A DNA stretch of 64,000 nt, from the NCBI GenBank assembly GCA_010094045.1, contig ML986602.1:1-64000 (forward strand). The letters are read 5' to 3'. The position numbers and the translations under genes were made by a program. This document shows positions 14,234 to 28,200 of this stretch, piece after piece. The number at the start of each line of letters is the position of its first letter. Position 1 is the stretch's first letter. The notes beneath the pieces were generated by a model. It was not told where the DNA came from. It saw only the letters and a list, made by a program, of their open reading frames with translations, and ran no database searches. This DNA is from Lojkania enalia (taxonomy: Eukaryota > Ascomycota > Dothideomycetes > Pleosporales).

Positions 14234-14512
14234 TATAATAATACAAAGAAATCGTTCCACGAAAAACTTTATATACAACCTTATCCTAAAGCTTTTCGCT
14301 TATCTTATCCTACCCCCAGTTCTACCCCTTTTCCCTTCCGTATATAGTTGCATACTCCCTTATAAGTAGCTTAGTAGTTCTTCTATATCCTTTTATACAA
14401 GGCCTATAGGTGTCAATAGAATTCCTAGGTCCCTAAACCCCCACACACTCCTATATACCTCTAAGTAGATTCGTGCCGTATTTAGACCTATTATCTTACC
14501 TACGCTGTTATA
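14234..14512 (+). repeat. 3' LTR of chromovirus A2 (279 bp)
   Basis: Same length as the 5' LTR. TGTAACG reads TATAATA and CGTTACA reads TGTTATA, transition-type changes. It is followed by GTAAT (14513-14517), the right target-site duplication. Confidence 0.93.
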
Positions 14513-14517
14513 GTAAT

Positions 14518-16817
14518 AATATTAAGTTTTATAAACTATTTAACTCAACTAATTTAATTTAGTATTTCTTAGATTAGAAGTAGAGGGTAGTAGTCTTTCT
14601 ATATAATAGCGTTTAGGGTATAGTAGTTAATATAGAAGTGGAAGCTACCCCCTAGTTTTCGTATAAACAGAACCGGTGCTATAGCTAGAGAGTTGCTAAC
14701 CCGAATAAATCCTTTATTAAGGAGCTCTATTAGGGTCTTCTAAAGGATAAGGAGTATCTCCTATAATATTCTATATAAAGGACCTAAGGGGATCCTTAGA
14801 AAACTTTTATCTTTCCCTTCCAGCTCGATTATATAGTCTACTTCTAGTCTTAAAAGCGGTAGCTTATCAGCTTTCTATTAATTAAAGGTATAGAACTACT
14901 ATATATATTCTTTAGGGAGTTTTATATAAGAGTCTATTTTCAGCTTATTTTCTAAAGCTTTCTAAATATCGGCTATACTAACGGTAAAGATGCGAGGTAA
15001 CTTAGTAAGGGAATTTTATAGGCGTTTCTTATAGCATTTTACTATAGTAGAGAAAGTATATACTAAGACTTAGGTAATATTAGCCGTATATTACTACTTC
15101 TAAAGCTCCTAGTTTCGTATAATTACCCCCGTTCTATAAATATATAGGATTTCTATTTTTAGGTTAATAATTACATCCTTACTTTACTTCTATAAGCGTT
15201 CTAAGATTATACTATAATCTCCTTCTATCCTTAGAACTACATAAGTAAATACCCGACCTAAACCTATCTAACTCCTACTTATATCTAGTAAGTTAATAAT
15301 AGCCACCTCTTTAATAATTCTAGCCGAGAAGTTACTAAATAATAAGGCTATTAATAGTATTAGGAGGCGGAAGTATTCTAGTCCAGCCTTTTATATAATT
15401 CTTTTCTCAACTATTATATATAAGTTACAGCTATTATCTATTAAGGTAAGAAGGCTAAAGATATTATTAAGTAGTATAGGGGCTGTAAATAGAGCGCTAG
15501 TTATCCGAAATTAATTAAATTTATCTAGTACTTACTTATTTACCTACTCTTTTTATAGTTTTAAATGCTAACTTCCGTTTAAAGTAATACTTTTCCTGTT
15601 CTATTAGCTTAGGCTATATCTCTACATTTCTTATTATACTAAACAAGCTCTAGTAGTATTATATAAGCCTAATTAAACTATATACTGCTCCTGGGCGGAG
15701 TATAGTAATAGCTTTAAGTAAAGTAACCCTTATTTCTACAGGTAAAATAAGTATTCTATTATTTTTAAGCCTTTAGCTCTTTCTTAGTAATATTTCTTAT
15801 CTTCTCTAATAGCTAAAGCCTTATATCTAGGCGCTATATAAGTTTACGATTAGCTGTTAGCATCTAGTCTATAGTATTATTAATAGTAGCCAACAGTTGT
15901 AGTTATAGGAGTAGTATAAGTAGCTATTCCTAGCTATCCCTCGTCTAACTAGTCTTCCCCCTACTAAAGGACTATATAAAAGTACTATTAAGTTTAGCTA
16001 CTTTAAGGCGGTTATTAAGAATATAAAGTTTCTATATAAAGGTTACATACGACGTAAGATCTTTCTTACTAATACTACTAATTATTAATTAGTAGAGTTC
16101 GGGATAAATCTTCTCTTCTAGATCTTATATCTTAACTTAGTCTAGATGAGAGTTATATAATACTTCTATAGAGAGACGATTATACTTAACTAGAAATTTA
16201 ATAAAGGTTTTATTACCTTATCTTAGGTTTTTAAACTCGATCCTAGCTTGCTTCTAATAGTAGGGGTTATTATATTATATATTTATAATTGTCTAGAATT
16301 TATTATAGGTAAGAGTACTTATAGTAATATATTTTTTATATAACTAAAGGTATATTCTAGTATTACTCTTATAAAATAATATTATATAGGCTACTATTAT
16401 TATATCTATTAAGCTTATAGATAAACTATTAATACGGATCTTAATCTTTATACTACTTTTCTAAATAGAATATACTTTATAGTCTCTTTAGAACTTATCT
16501 AGTTTATTAAGTATAGCTTTTATATAAATAGACTTAGTAGTTATTAATAGTATAGTTAGCGAGACGTTCTTCTTAGGGGCTAAATACTTATTTAGTTACT
16601 TCTTAAGCTTCTAATAAAAGCTTATTCTTTTAAGTTACTATTACTACTTTTCATTCTCTAGGTATTCTAGCCTAGCTGCTATTTTAGCAAACTGTCTCTA
16701 TACAGTCGCTATATTAAATTCTTATTCTACTAGTCCGTTTTAGTCTATAACTTTATATAATAGTAGGTCTACTTAGTAGTTAAGATAGAATCTAGTGTAG
16801 TATAAGCTTTAACAAAT
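14518..16817 (-). pseudogene. gag and start of pol of element B
   Basis: Reading the minus strand from 16817 downward gives a Gag-like region and then the beginning of RT near 14760-14560. There the conserved run GFIR-S-APVLF-KK and the YYPL block are visible (for example KGFIRVSNSLAIAPVLF). The RT then stops at the A2 insertion and resumes at 7316. Stops throughout. Confidence 0.8.
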
Positions 16818-17022
16818 TAAGAAGGTCTAAGGATATAATAGAATCAGATATAATAAGAACCTATTATTATTAAAGCTAGAGAAAGAGAAGAGAAGGTATA
16901 TAGTAGTAAAATATATATTATTTGCTTACTTTAGTCTAGGTAGGTATAGGGTTATATAAGGGCAACTGCTATTATAGTATTATAGGAACGGGACCGAGTT
17001 ATAAGCTAGGACCTTTATAATA
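16818..17022 (-). repeat. 5' LTR of Gypsy element B (205 bp)
   Basis: Pairs with 4320-4524 over the full 205 bp. The element B internal region begins to its left. Confidence 0.88.
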
Positions 17023-18014
17023 GATATATTATTTATCTACTATTATATAAGTTCTAGTATTATATTTAGGCTTATTATAATAGCTATAGAACTTCTAGTA
17101 TAGTATATTTACTCTTCTATACTTCCTACCTACGCGTACTTTATCTTCTAGCTGCTTATCTACCTCCTTTTAAGCAGCTATCTTAGCAGCTTCAGCCTTA
17201 ATAAGACTATCTTACTTCTATAGAACCTTTTTTAATCGCTTTTTATACTGTAATAGAGTTTTATTTACTTTTTAAAGCTAACTAACTTAACGTTAAAATA
17301 GTATATATAAATAAGCTATTTATATAGTACCTTTAATAAGTAAATTAAGACAATTATTAATTATAGTAGGTAAGCTATTCTAATATCTAGTAATATAGTC
17401 TTAAATTAGTATTATTTAAAACCCTAGTTTAATAGTATTAGTTAGTATTTTTAACTTCTAGAGGCAACTAGCTACTAGTAGTAGTAATAGAATACGAAGC
17501 TTAATATCGAATTTTAATAGTATTATATTAGGATTATATAGTATTAGACTAGTACCTTAAAAACTTGCGTATATATTAGCTTTAGTAATAGAATGCTAAT
17601 ATACTATATAAAAGGTTGGTAGAAAGTTGAGCTTTATAATATAGTAGATACTAGCTTATATAAGCTTATTAATCTTACGCCTATATACTTTCTTTAATAG
17701 TAAGAAGTAGCCTATATCTAGAAGCTATAGTAGATATAATAAATATGCTGGTATAAATATTAGAATAATATTCTTCTCTTTATAGAGTAGCTAAAATTTA
17801 GTAGATCTATAACTCTTATAGCTATTAATAACTAGTAGACGATAAGTATCTACTATATACTACTTTATATACTAATTAAAACGCTCTAGCTATTTAATTA
17901 TAAGCTTATTATTTATCTATCTACTATTACTCAGCGCGATTACTCCTCTAGGTAGTATATTATCGCCCTAATACTATATAAAGAGGTACTACTTACTAGT
18001 AAAGATAATAAATA

Positions 18015-18067
18015 ACGTATTCTACTATCGAAGCGGCTAAACTATCGAAGCGGCTACTTTTTCTTAG
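18015..18067 (+). repeat. Left terminal inverted repeat of D
   Basis: Inverted match to 19811-19863 over 53 bp. It contains a direct repeat of ACTATCGAAGCGGCT, a likely double transposase-binding site. Confidence 0.92.
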
Positions 18068-19704
18068 TATTACAAATACTATGTATAAACTATAATAAAT
18101 CTACAACGCGACCTTCTATTAATTTAATAAGAAGGTAGAATTGAGCTTGCCTTATAGGCGTATAAATTAGGCCAGTTTAAGAGCATATAACGCGCTGCTA
18201 TAGCTTTTAATATATAATATTAACAACTCTCTACTCAACTTTATAGAATCGCGTTTTACTCTTATATACAACTAAATTACTAGAAGCTTATAGTAACCGA
18301 AGAATAAATAATTATACAATATATTCATAACCTTAATTTACGAGGATTTACGCCTCAGCTATATAAGGTAGTAGATATAGTAGATAAACTATTAGGTATA
18401 TATAGTAGAATACTTATAGAAAAGAATTAGTTTAAATAATTTATAGCGCGTATAAATAAGTTTAAAACAGCCTTTAATCGAGTAAAGGATTATTAAAAAA
18501 TAAAATAAGAGAATCTAGAGGTTATTAACGCGTAGTTTAAACTCGTATAAGATACAATTGCAAAATATAATATATATAATAATAATATCTACAACTTTAA
18601 TAAGATAGGCTTTTAGATAGATATTATTAGTATTATAAAGGTTATTATAGGTTTAGAATATTATATAAGGCCTACTCTTATACAGCTAGACGATCGTAAG
18701 TAGGTTATAGTTATTTAAAGTATCTGTGCTACTGCGTATACAACCCTACTATTTATTATCTATAAAGGATATATCTATATCTCTATATAGTATAAAGAAG
18801 TAGGTATACCATATAATTGGAAAATTTTAGTCTCTAAGAACGGCTGGATAAATAATACGCTTGGTCTTAAGTAGCTAAAGTACTTTAATAAGTATATAAA
18901 GATATGTTAGGTAGAGTTATATAAGCTACTTATTTTAGACGGCTATAAAAGCTACCTTAACTAAGAATTTAAAGATTACTACCTTATATAAAAGATCCTA
19001 ACGCTTTATATACCTTCTTATTTATTATATATACTTTAGCCTCTTAATATAGTTTACTTCTTACTATTAAAGCTAAAGTACTTGTAATATATATAAGACT
19101 TAGTATACCGACGCGTCTACTATATTAATAAAGAAGGCTTCCTTCCAGCCTTTAAGAACGTATTTTTTAATATATTTACGTACGAGAACTATTAAAAGGT
19201 TTTTAAAGTAATAAGAATTGTTCCTTTAAACGCGTAGGTTATATTAGATCGCCTTAATATATAACTACGTACCCTACTAGAACTACTTCTATAAGAAGAT
19301 TCTTAGCAGTCTAAAACTCTAAGTAATATATATAAATTTGGGTTACAATTAATACTTATATAAAAGTCCTTCGTACGATTACTAAAAGAGGTGTAAGAAG
19401 GATTCTTACAGCTTATAAAAGGTGCTAAGTTAATGCTATATTAGAATGCGCTTCTTTAAGCTCATAACTCTAAGCTTAAAAGGTAATTAGAAGAAGTAAC
19501 TAAGCGTAAAACGTATAAAAGAAAGTATATTTAATATAGCGGTATAGTATTATATAGTAAGGGATCTTTATATATAGCTGCTAAAGTATCTATAAACTCT
19601 CAGCCCTTTAAGAAGACTTGTAGTACTGATACTTAAGAAAGGGCTTAACCAGCTCAACGCTACTGTAGTAACTATAGTAAGACTAGATATAACGCTCGTA
19701 CGTA

Positions 19705-20810
19705 CTAAAAGGATAGTAGGGAAAATTCTAAATTAGATGAAAGTATATTATATATAGAATCTCTTATTAGTATTAAGTAAATTAACTTTTTATATATAGT
19801 GTTCGTTACGCTAAGAAAAAGTAGCTGCTTTAATAGTTTAGCCGCTTTAATAGTAGAATACGTTAGTAGAATAATATTACTATAAGTACTAATAGTTTAA
19901 ATAACTATTATCTACTTATAATCGCCTAGCTATAGTAATTTTAGTTAACTAGCTAATAGCGTAGTACTAGTAACTACCTTACTAGTAGATATAATACTTA
20001 TTTAGAAGCCCGTCTTATTAAAATTATAGATATTATTATTAGTAATACTATACTTTACTTTAGTATTATATACTAAGTTAAACTAGCTACTAATAACTTT
20101 AAGATCTTTATAGAGAGCTTTTTAATAGTTATATTTTTAATAGAAGTATATTTTAAGCTTAGAAATATAATTAATAAAGTTTATTAGCTAGTTTTTACTA
20201 ACCTAGTTTATAAAGCAAGCTCTAAGTAAATAGTTAGCTATATCTTATATACTATCGATTATAGGAGGGTATCTATAAGATAATAGGTCTAGTATATACT
20301 ATATTATAGTTAATTCTTCTAGCTTTATAAACTTCTTTAAATTGGGCTCATAATTATATTATAAAGATTTACCAGCACATCAGTCTCTAAACATCATTTA
20401 GGGGATACTATAAGTAGCTATAGTACTTTATACGCTCTAAATTTAATCTTAATTAATAGCTAAGATAGCTAGTAATATCTAACCTTCTTAATAGATTAAT
20501 TAAGGTTAAGGTAGTTACTATATTATATTATAAGTAGGTAGAGTATAACTTCTTAGCAAAAGTAGATAACTTACTTAGGTAGGCGACTATTACTAACCTA
20601 TATACTACTAGTATATATAACGACCGCTGTTGTAGTCGTATACACGCTGGAGCCTTATTTACATTAAATTAGTTAGAGGTAGTAGCTTTAGTAAAGAGAG
20701 AATATTAAGTTTACTAGTTCTTCGAATATAATAAGTATATTTAAAAGTCTAACAGAGTAATAAGATAAGTCTACGAGAATAACTATAAAGGACTTAATCT
20801 AAGTAAGAAG
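19705..20810. repeat. Left copy of a 1,106-bp direct repeat flanking the gap
   Basis: Same sequence as 20821-21926 wherever I compared them. It starts inside transposon D and ends inside the LTR of element E, so it does not follow any element boundary. Best explained as the overlapping end of one contig. Confidence 0.93.
19811..19863 (-). repeat. Right terminal inverted repeat of D
   Basis: Inverted partner of 18015-18067. It differs from it by transitions (TTAAAGC for TCGAAGC), as RIP would make. Confidence 0.92.
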
Positions 20811-20820
20811 NNNNNNNNNN
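20811..20820. other. Assembly gap (10 N)
   Basis: Ten N placed between two copies of the same 1,106 bp. The gap size is a placeholder; the true distance is probably negative, meaning the contigs overlap. Confidence 0.97.
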
Positions 20821-21926
20821 CTAAAAGGATAGTAGGGAAAATTCTAAATTAGATGAAAGTATATTATATATAGAATCTCTTATTAGTATTAAGTAAATTA
20901 ACTTTTTATATATAGTGTTCGTTACGCTAAGAAAAAGTAGCTGCTTTAATAGTTTAGCCGCTTTAATAGTAGAATACGTTAGTAGAATAATATTACTATA
21001 AGTACTAATAGTTTAAATAACTATTATCTACTTATAATCGCCTAGCTATAGTAATTTTAGTTAACTAGCTAATAGCGTAGTACTAGTAACTACCTTACTA
21101 GTAGATATAATACTTATTTAGAAGCCCGTCTTATTAAAATTATAGATATTATTATTAGTAATACTATACTTTACTTTAGTATTATATACTAAGTTAAACT
21201 AGCTACTAATAACTTTAAGATCTTTATAGAGAGCTTTTTAATAGTTATATTTTTAATAGAAGTATATTTTAAGCTTAGAAATATAATTAATAAAGTTTAT
21301 TAGCTAGTTTTTACTAACCTAGTTTATAAAGCAAGCTCTAAGTAAATAGTTAGCTATATCTTATATACTATCGATTATAGGAGGGTATCTATAAGATAAT
21401 AGGTCTAGTATATACTATATTATAGTTAATTCTTCTAGCTTTATAAACTTCTTTAAATTGGGCTCATAATTATATTATAAAGATTTACCAGCACATCAGT
21501 CTCTAAACATCATTTAGGGGATACTATAAGTAGCTATAGTACTTTATACGCTCTAAATTTAATCTTAATTAATAGCTAAGATAGCTAGTAATATCTAACC
21601 TTCTTAATAGATTAATTAAGGTTAAGGTAGTTACTATATTATATTATAAGTAGGTAGAGTATAACTTCTTAGCAAAAGTAGATAACTTACTTAGGTAGGC
21701 GACTATTACTAACCTATATACTACTAGTATATATAACGACCGCTGTTGTAGTCGTATACACGCTGGAGCCTTATTTACATTAAATTAGTTAGAGGTAGTA
21801 GCTTTAGTAAAGAGAGAATATTAAGTTTACTAGTTCTTCGAATATAATAAGTATATTTAAAAGTCTAACAGAGTAATAAGATAAGTCTACGAGAATAACT
21901 ATAAAGGACTTAATCTAAGTAAGAAG
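20821..21926. repeat. Right copy of the 1,106-bp direct repeat
   Basis: Begins immediately after the N run and repeats 19705-20810. Features in it (end of D, part of C, start of the E LTR) are therefore present twice in the window but probably once in the genome. Confidence 0.93.
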
Positions 21927-22243
21927 ATCTCCTATCTTATATAGTTAAGTCTAAGACTGCTAAACCTAGCTTATTAGGTTTGTTAGGTCTATTAGATTTA
22001 TTCTACTATACTTAATACTTCTACTATAGTTATATATATAGGTTGTACTATACTTTATTATCTAACTAATTATCTCTCCAGTTCCTACAGTCCTACTACT
22101 TATTATCTAATAACTAGTTCTTAACATACTACTACCTGTTAATACCCTATTAGTCCTCGTCTAAGTTAACCTCTATAGTAGCTAATATTAGATTAAACTC
22201 TAACTATAGAAGTAGTACCTCTTAGTATTCTATATTTATAATA
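21704..22243 (-). repeat. 3' LTR of element E (540 bp)
   Basis: Matches 28640-29179 over 540 bp. It has more transitions than the other copy. The first 223 bases are also present at 20588-20810, left of the gap. Confidence 0.9.
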
Positions 22244-25200
22244 CCTACTCTTCCCTCTATAGGTTTGTTTCGAAGCTCCTTAATCTATTATCTTACCTAT
22301 TCTATCTAAATGCAGTATCCTACTATTATTAACAGCTTATTCTAGCTTCTAATATACTTAGTGTAGGTATACTATAAGACTATATTCCTATTTTTCCGTT
22401 CCGGGGTTAATACTTTATATATTCTAGTGGGTCCTACTTAACTCGCGAGTATAGCCCTATTCTTCTTCCTTTTCTTCTTCTACTATACTAAAGGTTCAAC
22501 GCGAGAACACCTCTACCTATAATTACTGTACTAGTTTCCTAATTCTTTTACTAGATATTATAATAGATCCGCCTTACTATTATTTAAACTGCTAGTTTAT
22601 AAACCGCAACTACTATAGTAATACTATTCTTTCTTTTATATATAGAGAATATCTTTCTCAGGATTTATCCTACAATCTTTCCTTAACTGAGGGTACCTTT
22701 CGCTGTTTCCTAGCAAATATGTTAAAGGTTTATAAGGAGTCTACCTCTACCTATTAAGATTTTGTAGCTATTAAGGAAGAGGGGATTTATTGTTTAGAGG
22801 AATCCGCGTGTTACTGTTAAACGGCTCTTTCTCGCCTAAAATATACTAAGAAGCGCGTTCGTTCTCTAGAGGAATATAGTCTTAATCTTAGTAAACAAGA
22901 GGTAAAGTTGATAGAAGAGTAAGAGAAGTTGGAGGAAGAGGAGAGGAGGTCTGCTATATCTAAGGCGCTCTCTACTATCGCTCCGAGTTCTGTATAAGAG
23001 GCTCCTTCTATATTACTACTACTATTACTTCCTAACTAGGCTCTATTTAATAACCCGTTATTCTAGCCTTCTAATAAAACTCCTTTAGCTTTATAGTATA
23101 GTTAGTTAGATTCTATACTAGTTTCTATAAACTTTCCTCTTATAGGTATCTTTCCCATTTTACTAGATATCTCTACTAATATCCGAACTATTTCCTAGCT
23201 AGTATATATTCTACTTTATATTCCTATTCTAGTTCTATATCGATAGTTTTCTATAATAGTATATTATCTAGTACTAGTTCTAGTTTTAATTTATAAAATA
23301 CTGGGTATATCTTTATATTTTCTAGTAGCCTTAGTTTAAAATTTATAGGTCTAACCTATTTTTTAATTAGAAATAGTTCTATCCTTTTATAATCCAGCTT
23401 TTTTATAGGCCTCTTAGTCTTTAAGTTTTTTGTTAATAGGAAAACTTTACCCCTCTTCTTAAAGGTTAGTCCCTTAACCCTTAGCTTATTAGTTTATTCT
23501 ACTATTTTAAGGTTTCTTAACTAAATCTTTTCCCTAAGCTAATTGTAGATTTCTTTTATTTCTCTAGCTTTTTAATCTACTAGTAGAACTAGAGACTCTT
23601 TCTTATTCTATTCTTAATATATAATAGCTTTTCGTCTATAGTTAGCTTTAAAGAGTATAGTCCCTATTATACTTTAGGTTGTTCTATTATAGGCTATCTA
23701 TACTATAAGTAATAATTCGACCTAATTATTTTATTATTTATTAATATACATCCTTAAATATATTTCTAGACTCTAGTTAACTTATTTTATCTAACTATCT
23801 ATTTATAAGTAGAAGCTGGTTAATATCTATTATTAGATTCCTATCTTCTCTATCTATTCTTACTAGTATTTGGATGTAAACAACTTATCTCTATCCGAAG
23901 TAATATACTTTAGAACTCTATATTCCGCGAATACTATATATAATAACTTATATACTAGTTTAGGTACTATTATAGTTTCTAATACTAGTTTAAAGTATAT
24001 ATATTTTATTAACTAATCTACTATATTTATAATTATATTACATCTTCTTCTTAACTCTAGTTCTACTAACTCTAGTAACTTAGTTATAAAGTTAATTATA
24101 ATCTATTCCTATAGTTCTTTAGATGCTTTTAATAGCTATAAGAATTTATAAGGCCTATACCTCGTAGCCTTATTCTTTCTACATTCTAAATACTTATTTA
24201 ATATATCTTATACTTCCTTTTTTACGTTAGTAAGAGTAAAACTCTTCTTTAGCCTTTACTCTATTTCTACTACTCCTGAGTGCTTCTATTCTAGCGATTT
24301 ATATAATTCTTTTATTATCTACTTTTATATATATAGATATATATATAGTTGTTTCTAAGTTGCGTTTTTAATTACTTTTACTTTATTACTACTCGTTAGA
24401 TATCGCTCTACTATTTATATGTCTTTTAGCTTCTATTACTAGTTTTACTCTAGCGTAGTTAGTCTTATAACTTAGGCGACTTGTAGGTGGTTATATATAA
24501 GAAATCTATCTAATTTCTATCTTAGGATTGCGTCTCTTTTATACTTTTCTTTAGTTATATAGTTAGCTCTATAACTTAGTACGTCTACAGCTATATTTTC
24601 TAACCCTTTCTAGTATGTTATTCTAAAGTTATAGTCTGCTAACTATTCTATCTACTATATTTATCTTCCTATAAGTTCTTTTATTATTATAAAGTATATA
24701 AGGTTTTTATAATCTATCTAGACTTTAAATAGGTATTTAGTTTCTACTAAATATACTCGCCATTCTCTTAACGCTTTAACTATTACTAACAGTTCCTTAT
24801 TGTATATATTATAGTTAAGTTCTTCTAGTTTTATTTTCCTTAAAAAGTAGGCTTATAGCCTCTACTTTCTATCTTTATCTTACTAACTTAAGTAAGCGCC
24901 TATTACTTTGTCTAAAGTATCAGTTTCTACTTAGAATTACTTCTCTAGGTCTAGTATTCTTAGTATTAATACTGAGGTAAAGTAAGCTTTTAGTTTCTTA
25001 AAGGCTTTTTACTATACTTTTTACTACTTAAACCCTTTTTCTTTCTTAGTAATCTCTATTAAGGGTGCTACTACTCTAGAGTACCTGTTTATAAACTTCC
25101 TATAGAAATTCGCGAAGTTTAGGAAAGACTAAACTTATTTAACTAAAGTAGATACTAGCTATTCTAGTATTACTTTAACCTTTTCTTATTCTATCTTAAT

Positions 25201-28200
25201 ACTATCTCTAGATATCTAAAACTCTAGAAATCCTATTTCTATCTTATAAAACTCATATTTCTCTAGGGTTATAAGTAACTTATACTCCTATAGTTTCTCT
25301 AGTACTTTTCTAATATATTCTTTATACTCTCTTAGCGATCTATTTATATAGACTAGAATATTATCTAGGTATACTATTACGAATATATTTAAGTATTCTC
25401 TTAATATATTATTTATAACTGCCTAGAAGGTTACTAGTATATTTATAAGTCTAAATAGTATTACTAGATATTTAAAAAGACCTTCTCTTATCTTAAATAC
25501 CATTTTCTATTTATAGCCCTCCTTTATCTAAATTTAGTAGTATTCTTCTCTTATATTAAACTTTATAAACTACTTAGCTCCTTATAACCGACTTATAAGT
25601 TCTATTATCCTAGGTAATAGGTATCTATTTTTCTTAGTTATATTATTTAACTATTTATAGTTTACGTATAACCTTAGTTTACTATTTTTCTTAGGTATAA
25701 ATAATATTAGTAATACTATTTTACTCTAGCTTAGTTGTATATACCCTCTTACCAAATTCTTTTAGATATACTTCCTAAGTTCTTCTCTTTATTCTTAGTT
25801 TAAGTTGTATATTAGACTAGGTTTTAGCTTCTTTTTATCCTTAATAATTATTTTATAGTCGTATTCCTTATACTTAAATAACCCTCTATTCTCTACTTCT
25901 TTATATAGCCCTATAAATTCGCTGTAGTCCTCTTAAATTTCCTAGAATATACTATTATTCTATAGTTTCTTATACACTTTTTAAACTATAATAATACCTA
26001 GTATCTATTTTATTTTCTTAAGATATCTTACTATTATAGCTGCTAATACTCTCTATATTAACTGTAGACCTGAAGGATATCTTACCTTATATTATCCTAC
26101 TACCCGTTCCGTCTTAGATCAGCTCTATAACCTATAAACTATTTCTTACTACTAATCTACTCTAAGATTATATTTAGTTAACTAGTCTATACCTAGTAAT
26201 ATATTAAATTTTCCTAGGTTTATAATATTAATACTCCTTATATTAGTATATCCTATAACGTTAAGCGCTTACTTCTTAGTTTCTATTAGTACAACTCCTC
26301 TGCTATAGTCTATTAGCTTATTATCTACTAGGTATATCGTGTAAGGTACTACTTTTTCCCTCTACTCTATATTATTCTCGTAAACCTATTACGCTAATAT
26401 AAACGTGTCTAAAGCTCTACTATTAAATAGTATTTTAAGCTTCCTCCTGTTAAACTCCGCTTAGAGTACTATATATAAAGGTACTATACTAGTAACCCTT
26501 CTAATAGCTTTCCTATCTAGTTTCTTAGTATAGCTATCGTTTTAGGGGCTGCTTAGTTTTTTAACTAAGGTGGGAAGAATCCTACCTTCTCCTTTTCTCC
26601 TCTATATAGTAGACATCTATCTATACTATACTTTATCTATAGTTCTTAGGCGTGAGCGGCCTTTACTTACTTACTATATATCTTATACTTCTATTCTAAG
26701 AAATACTATTACTATTTAATTAATTAGTGGTTTTTATTTAATCCTTACTATCTAAGTACTCTAAATATATCTTAGTAGTACTAGTATCTAATTATATATT
26801 ATTTTTAGTTTAGTACTTTATATTCCTCTAAATATATATTATTCTTAAGACGTTCTTCCTCCTTAAATATACTTACTCCTGTTATCTTACAAGCTGTAAT
26901 ATTAAGTCATCCTCTAATATCCCCTTATATCTCTCTTACTTCTAAGACTACTTTCTTTAGCTCTTTAGCTTTTATAACGATTTTACTAAGCTAGTATAGA
27001 TATTCTATTCTAAGGTAAATTAGACTTCTATAAATCTAACAGTACCCGTTTTCTACATAATCTTCTATTTTATTTTAAGATAGTAAGATTCTTAGTAATA
27101 ATTATATATCTATTCTCGGCTATACTTCTAGCTTCGTTTTAATACCCTTATATATCTAGTAATTATCCTAATAATAACTAGCCTAATCTTTTTCGCAGCT
27201 GTTCTTATAGGGTAGTATATATTTCCCTTTCTTACCTTTCGCTAGTTCTATAGGGTAGCCTTAGTATATTTCTTATATATACTCAAATATTTCTTTGTTT
27301 ATAACCTTTTCTACCGATTTTACTATAGTTTCTAGTATATTCTAACTATCTTAAAACATTACTTCTTTAAATAGGACATTCTAGTACTCTTAGGGGTATA
27401 GTTTTATCTAGTATATTTTATTATAGATCTAGTACTTCTTTTACTTTATTCTTTTAAGGATTATTATACTATCGAGTTTTAATACTCTCGGTAGATATTC
27501 TATATATCTAATAACTACTGCTACTCTTTTTAGCTGTAGCTAATAATTACTTCCTTTCTTTACTAAACGGTGCGTCTCGCATCTATTATCTATATAATAT
27601 ATCTAGTACCTTATTAGTTGTTAGTATCTATTAGCGGGTTATATAGTTATTATCTAGGCTTCCTTCTTCTTATTTAAACATTCTTTTATATAGTGCCCTT
27701 TCTATCTATATAGAAGCTATACTCTCTCTTTAAGCCTTTATTTCTTAAGATTGCTCATTCTTAATCGTTGGTAGTTCTTTCCCTTATCCTTTTCGACTTT
27801 TCTAAGGACTATTAGATTACCGTCCTATAGCGCTATTTTACTTTCCTTCTTTACTAGCACGAATGTCTGCGGCTAAGATCTTCTCTCTATCTCCTACTTA
27901 TACTAATAGTTGTCAATCCTAACCGCTAATTTAATTATTTCTGATAGTTCTATTAGCCTTTCTTCTCTAGCTAGATTATTCTTAACCTTATCCTTAAGAC
28001 CTTTATAGAAGATTTCTACTAATACGCTATCGTCCTATCCCAGTCTAGCGCTAAGTCTCTAAAATTCTATAGTATAATCTATTACCCTCTTAGTCTAGGT
28101 TAGCTTTAGTAGCTTCCTTTACACTTTCTATTCTATATCTACTTCTCTAAAAACATTTCGGACCTTATCCTTAAATTCTTCCCAGCTCTTAAAGAGTTCA

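Larger units (their letters stand above)
7322..14512 (+). mobile_element. Full-length Gypsy chromovirus A2 (7,191 bp), RIP-inactivated
   Basis: Two 279-bp LTRs bound the element, a polypurine tract (14219-14230) abuts the 3' LTR, and a GTAAT duplication flanks it. The order is gag with a zinc knuckle (about 8300-9060), protease region, reverse transcriptase, RNase H, integrase and a C-terminal chromodomain, which defines a chromovirus. A further 1.1 kb separates pol from the 3' LTR and holds an extra decayed frame. It inserted in the RT gene of element B in the opposite orientation, so it is younger than B. Stops occur throughout; no protein could be made. Confidence 0.95.
4320..17022 (-). 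mobile_element. Gypsy retrotransposon B, split by chromovirus A2
   Basis: It is bounded by two 205-bp LTRs (4320-4524 and 16818-17022). Removing the inserted A2 and one GTAAT leaves about 5.5 kb, normal for this class. Gag lies near 15500-16700, and pol runs from about 15000 to 14518 and continues at 7316 down to about 4700. The two halves of the reverse transcriptase join exactly at the A2 target site. The flanks share GATA (4314-4317 and 17023-17026), but I could not find a clean 5-bp target duplication. It sits close to the 3' end of transposon C. Heavily RIP-mutated and inactive. Confidence 0.9.
18015..19863 (+). mobile_element. Fot1/pogo-like DNA transposon D (1,849 bp), RIP-inactivated
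   Basis: It is bounded by 53-bp terminal inverted repeats and by TA on both sides (18013-18014 and 19864-19865). The plus strand encodes a decayed transposase in one main frame, with a helix-turn-helix N-terminus (RGF-P region near 18350). The first catalytic box IYNFDETGF appears as IYNFNKIGF near 18585, the second box LLILDGYKSYL is kept near 18940, and the third box LLQPLDVGCF has lost its aspartate (PLNIVYF near 19050). A zinc-knuckle-like tail follows near 19670. Two of three catalytic aspartates have become asparagine. It inserted in transposon C. Confidence 0.92.

Noticed and set aside
4314..17027. GATA as target duplication of element B
   Set aside because: Shared 4-mer, but it is not directly next to the LTR on the left side, so I do not claim it.
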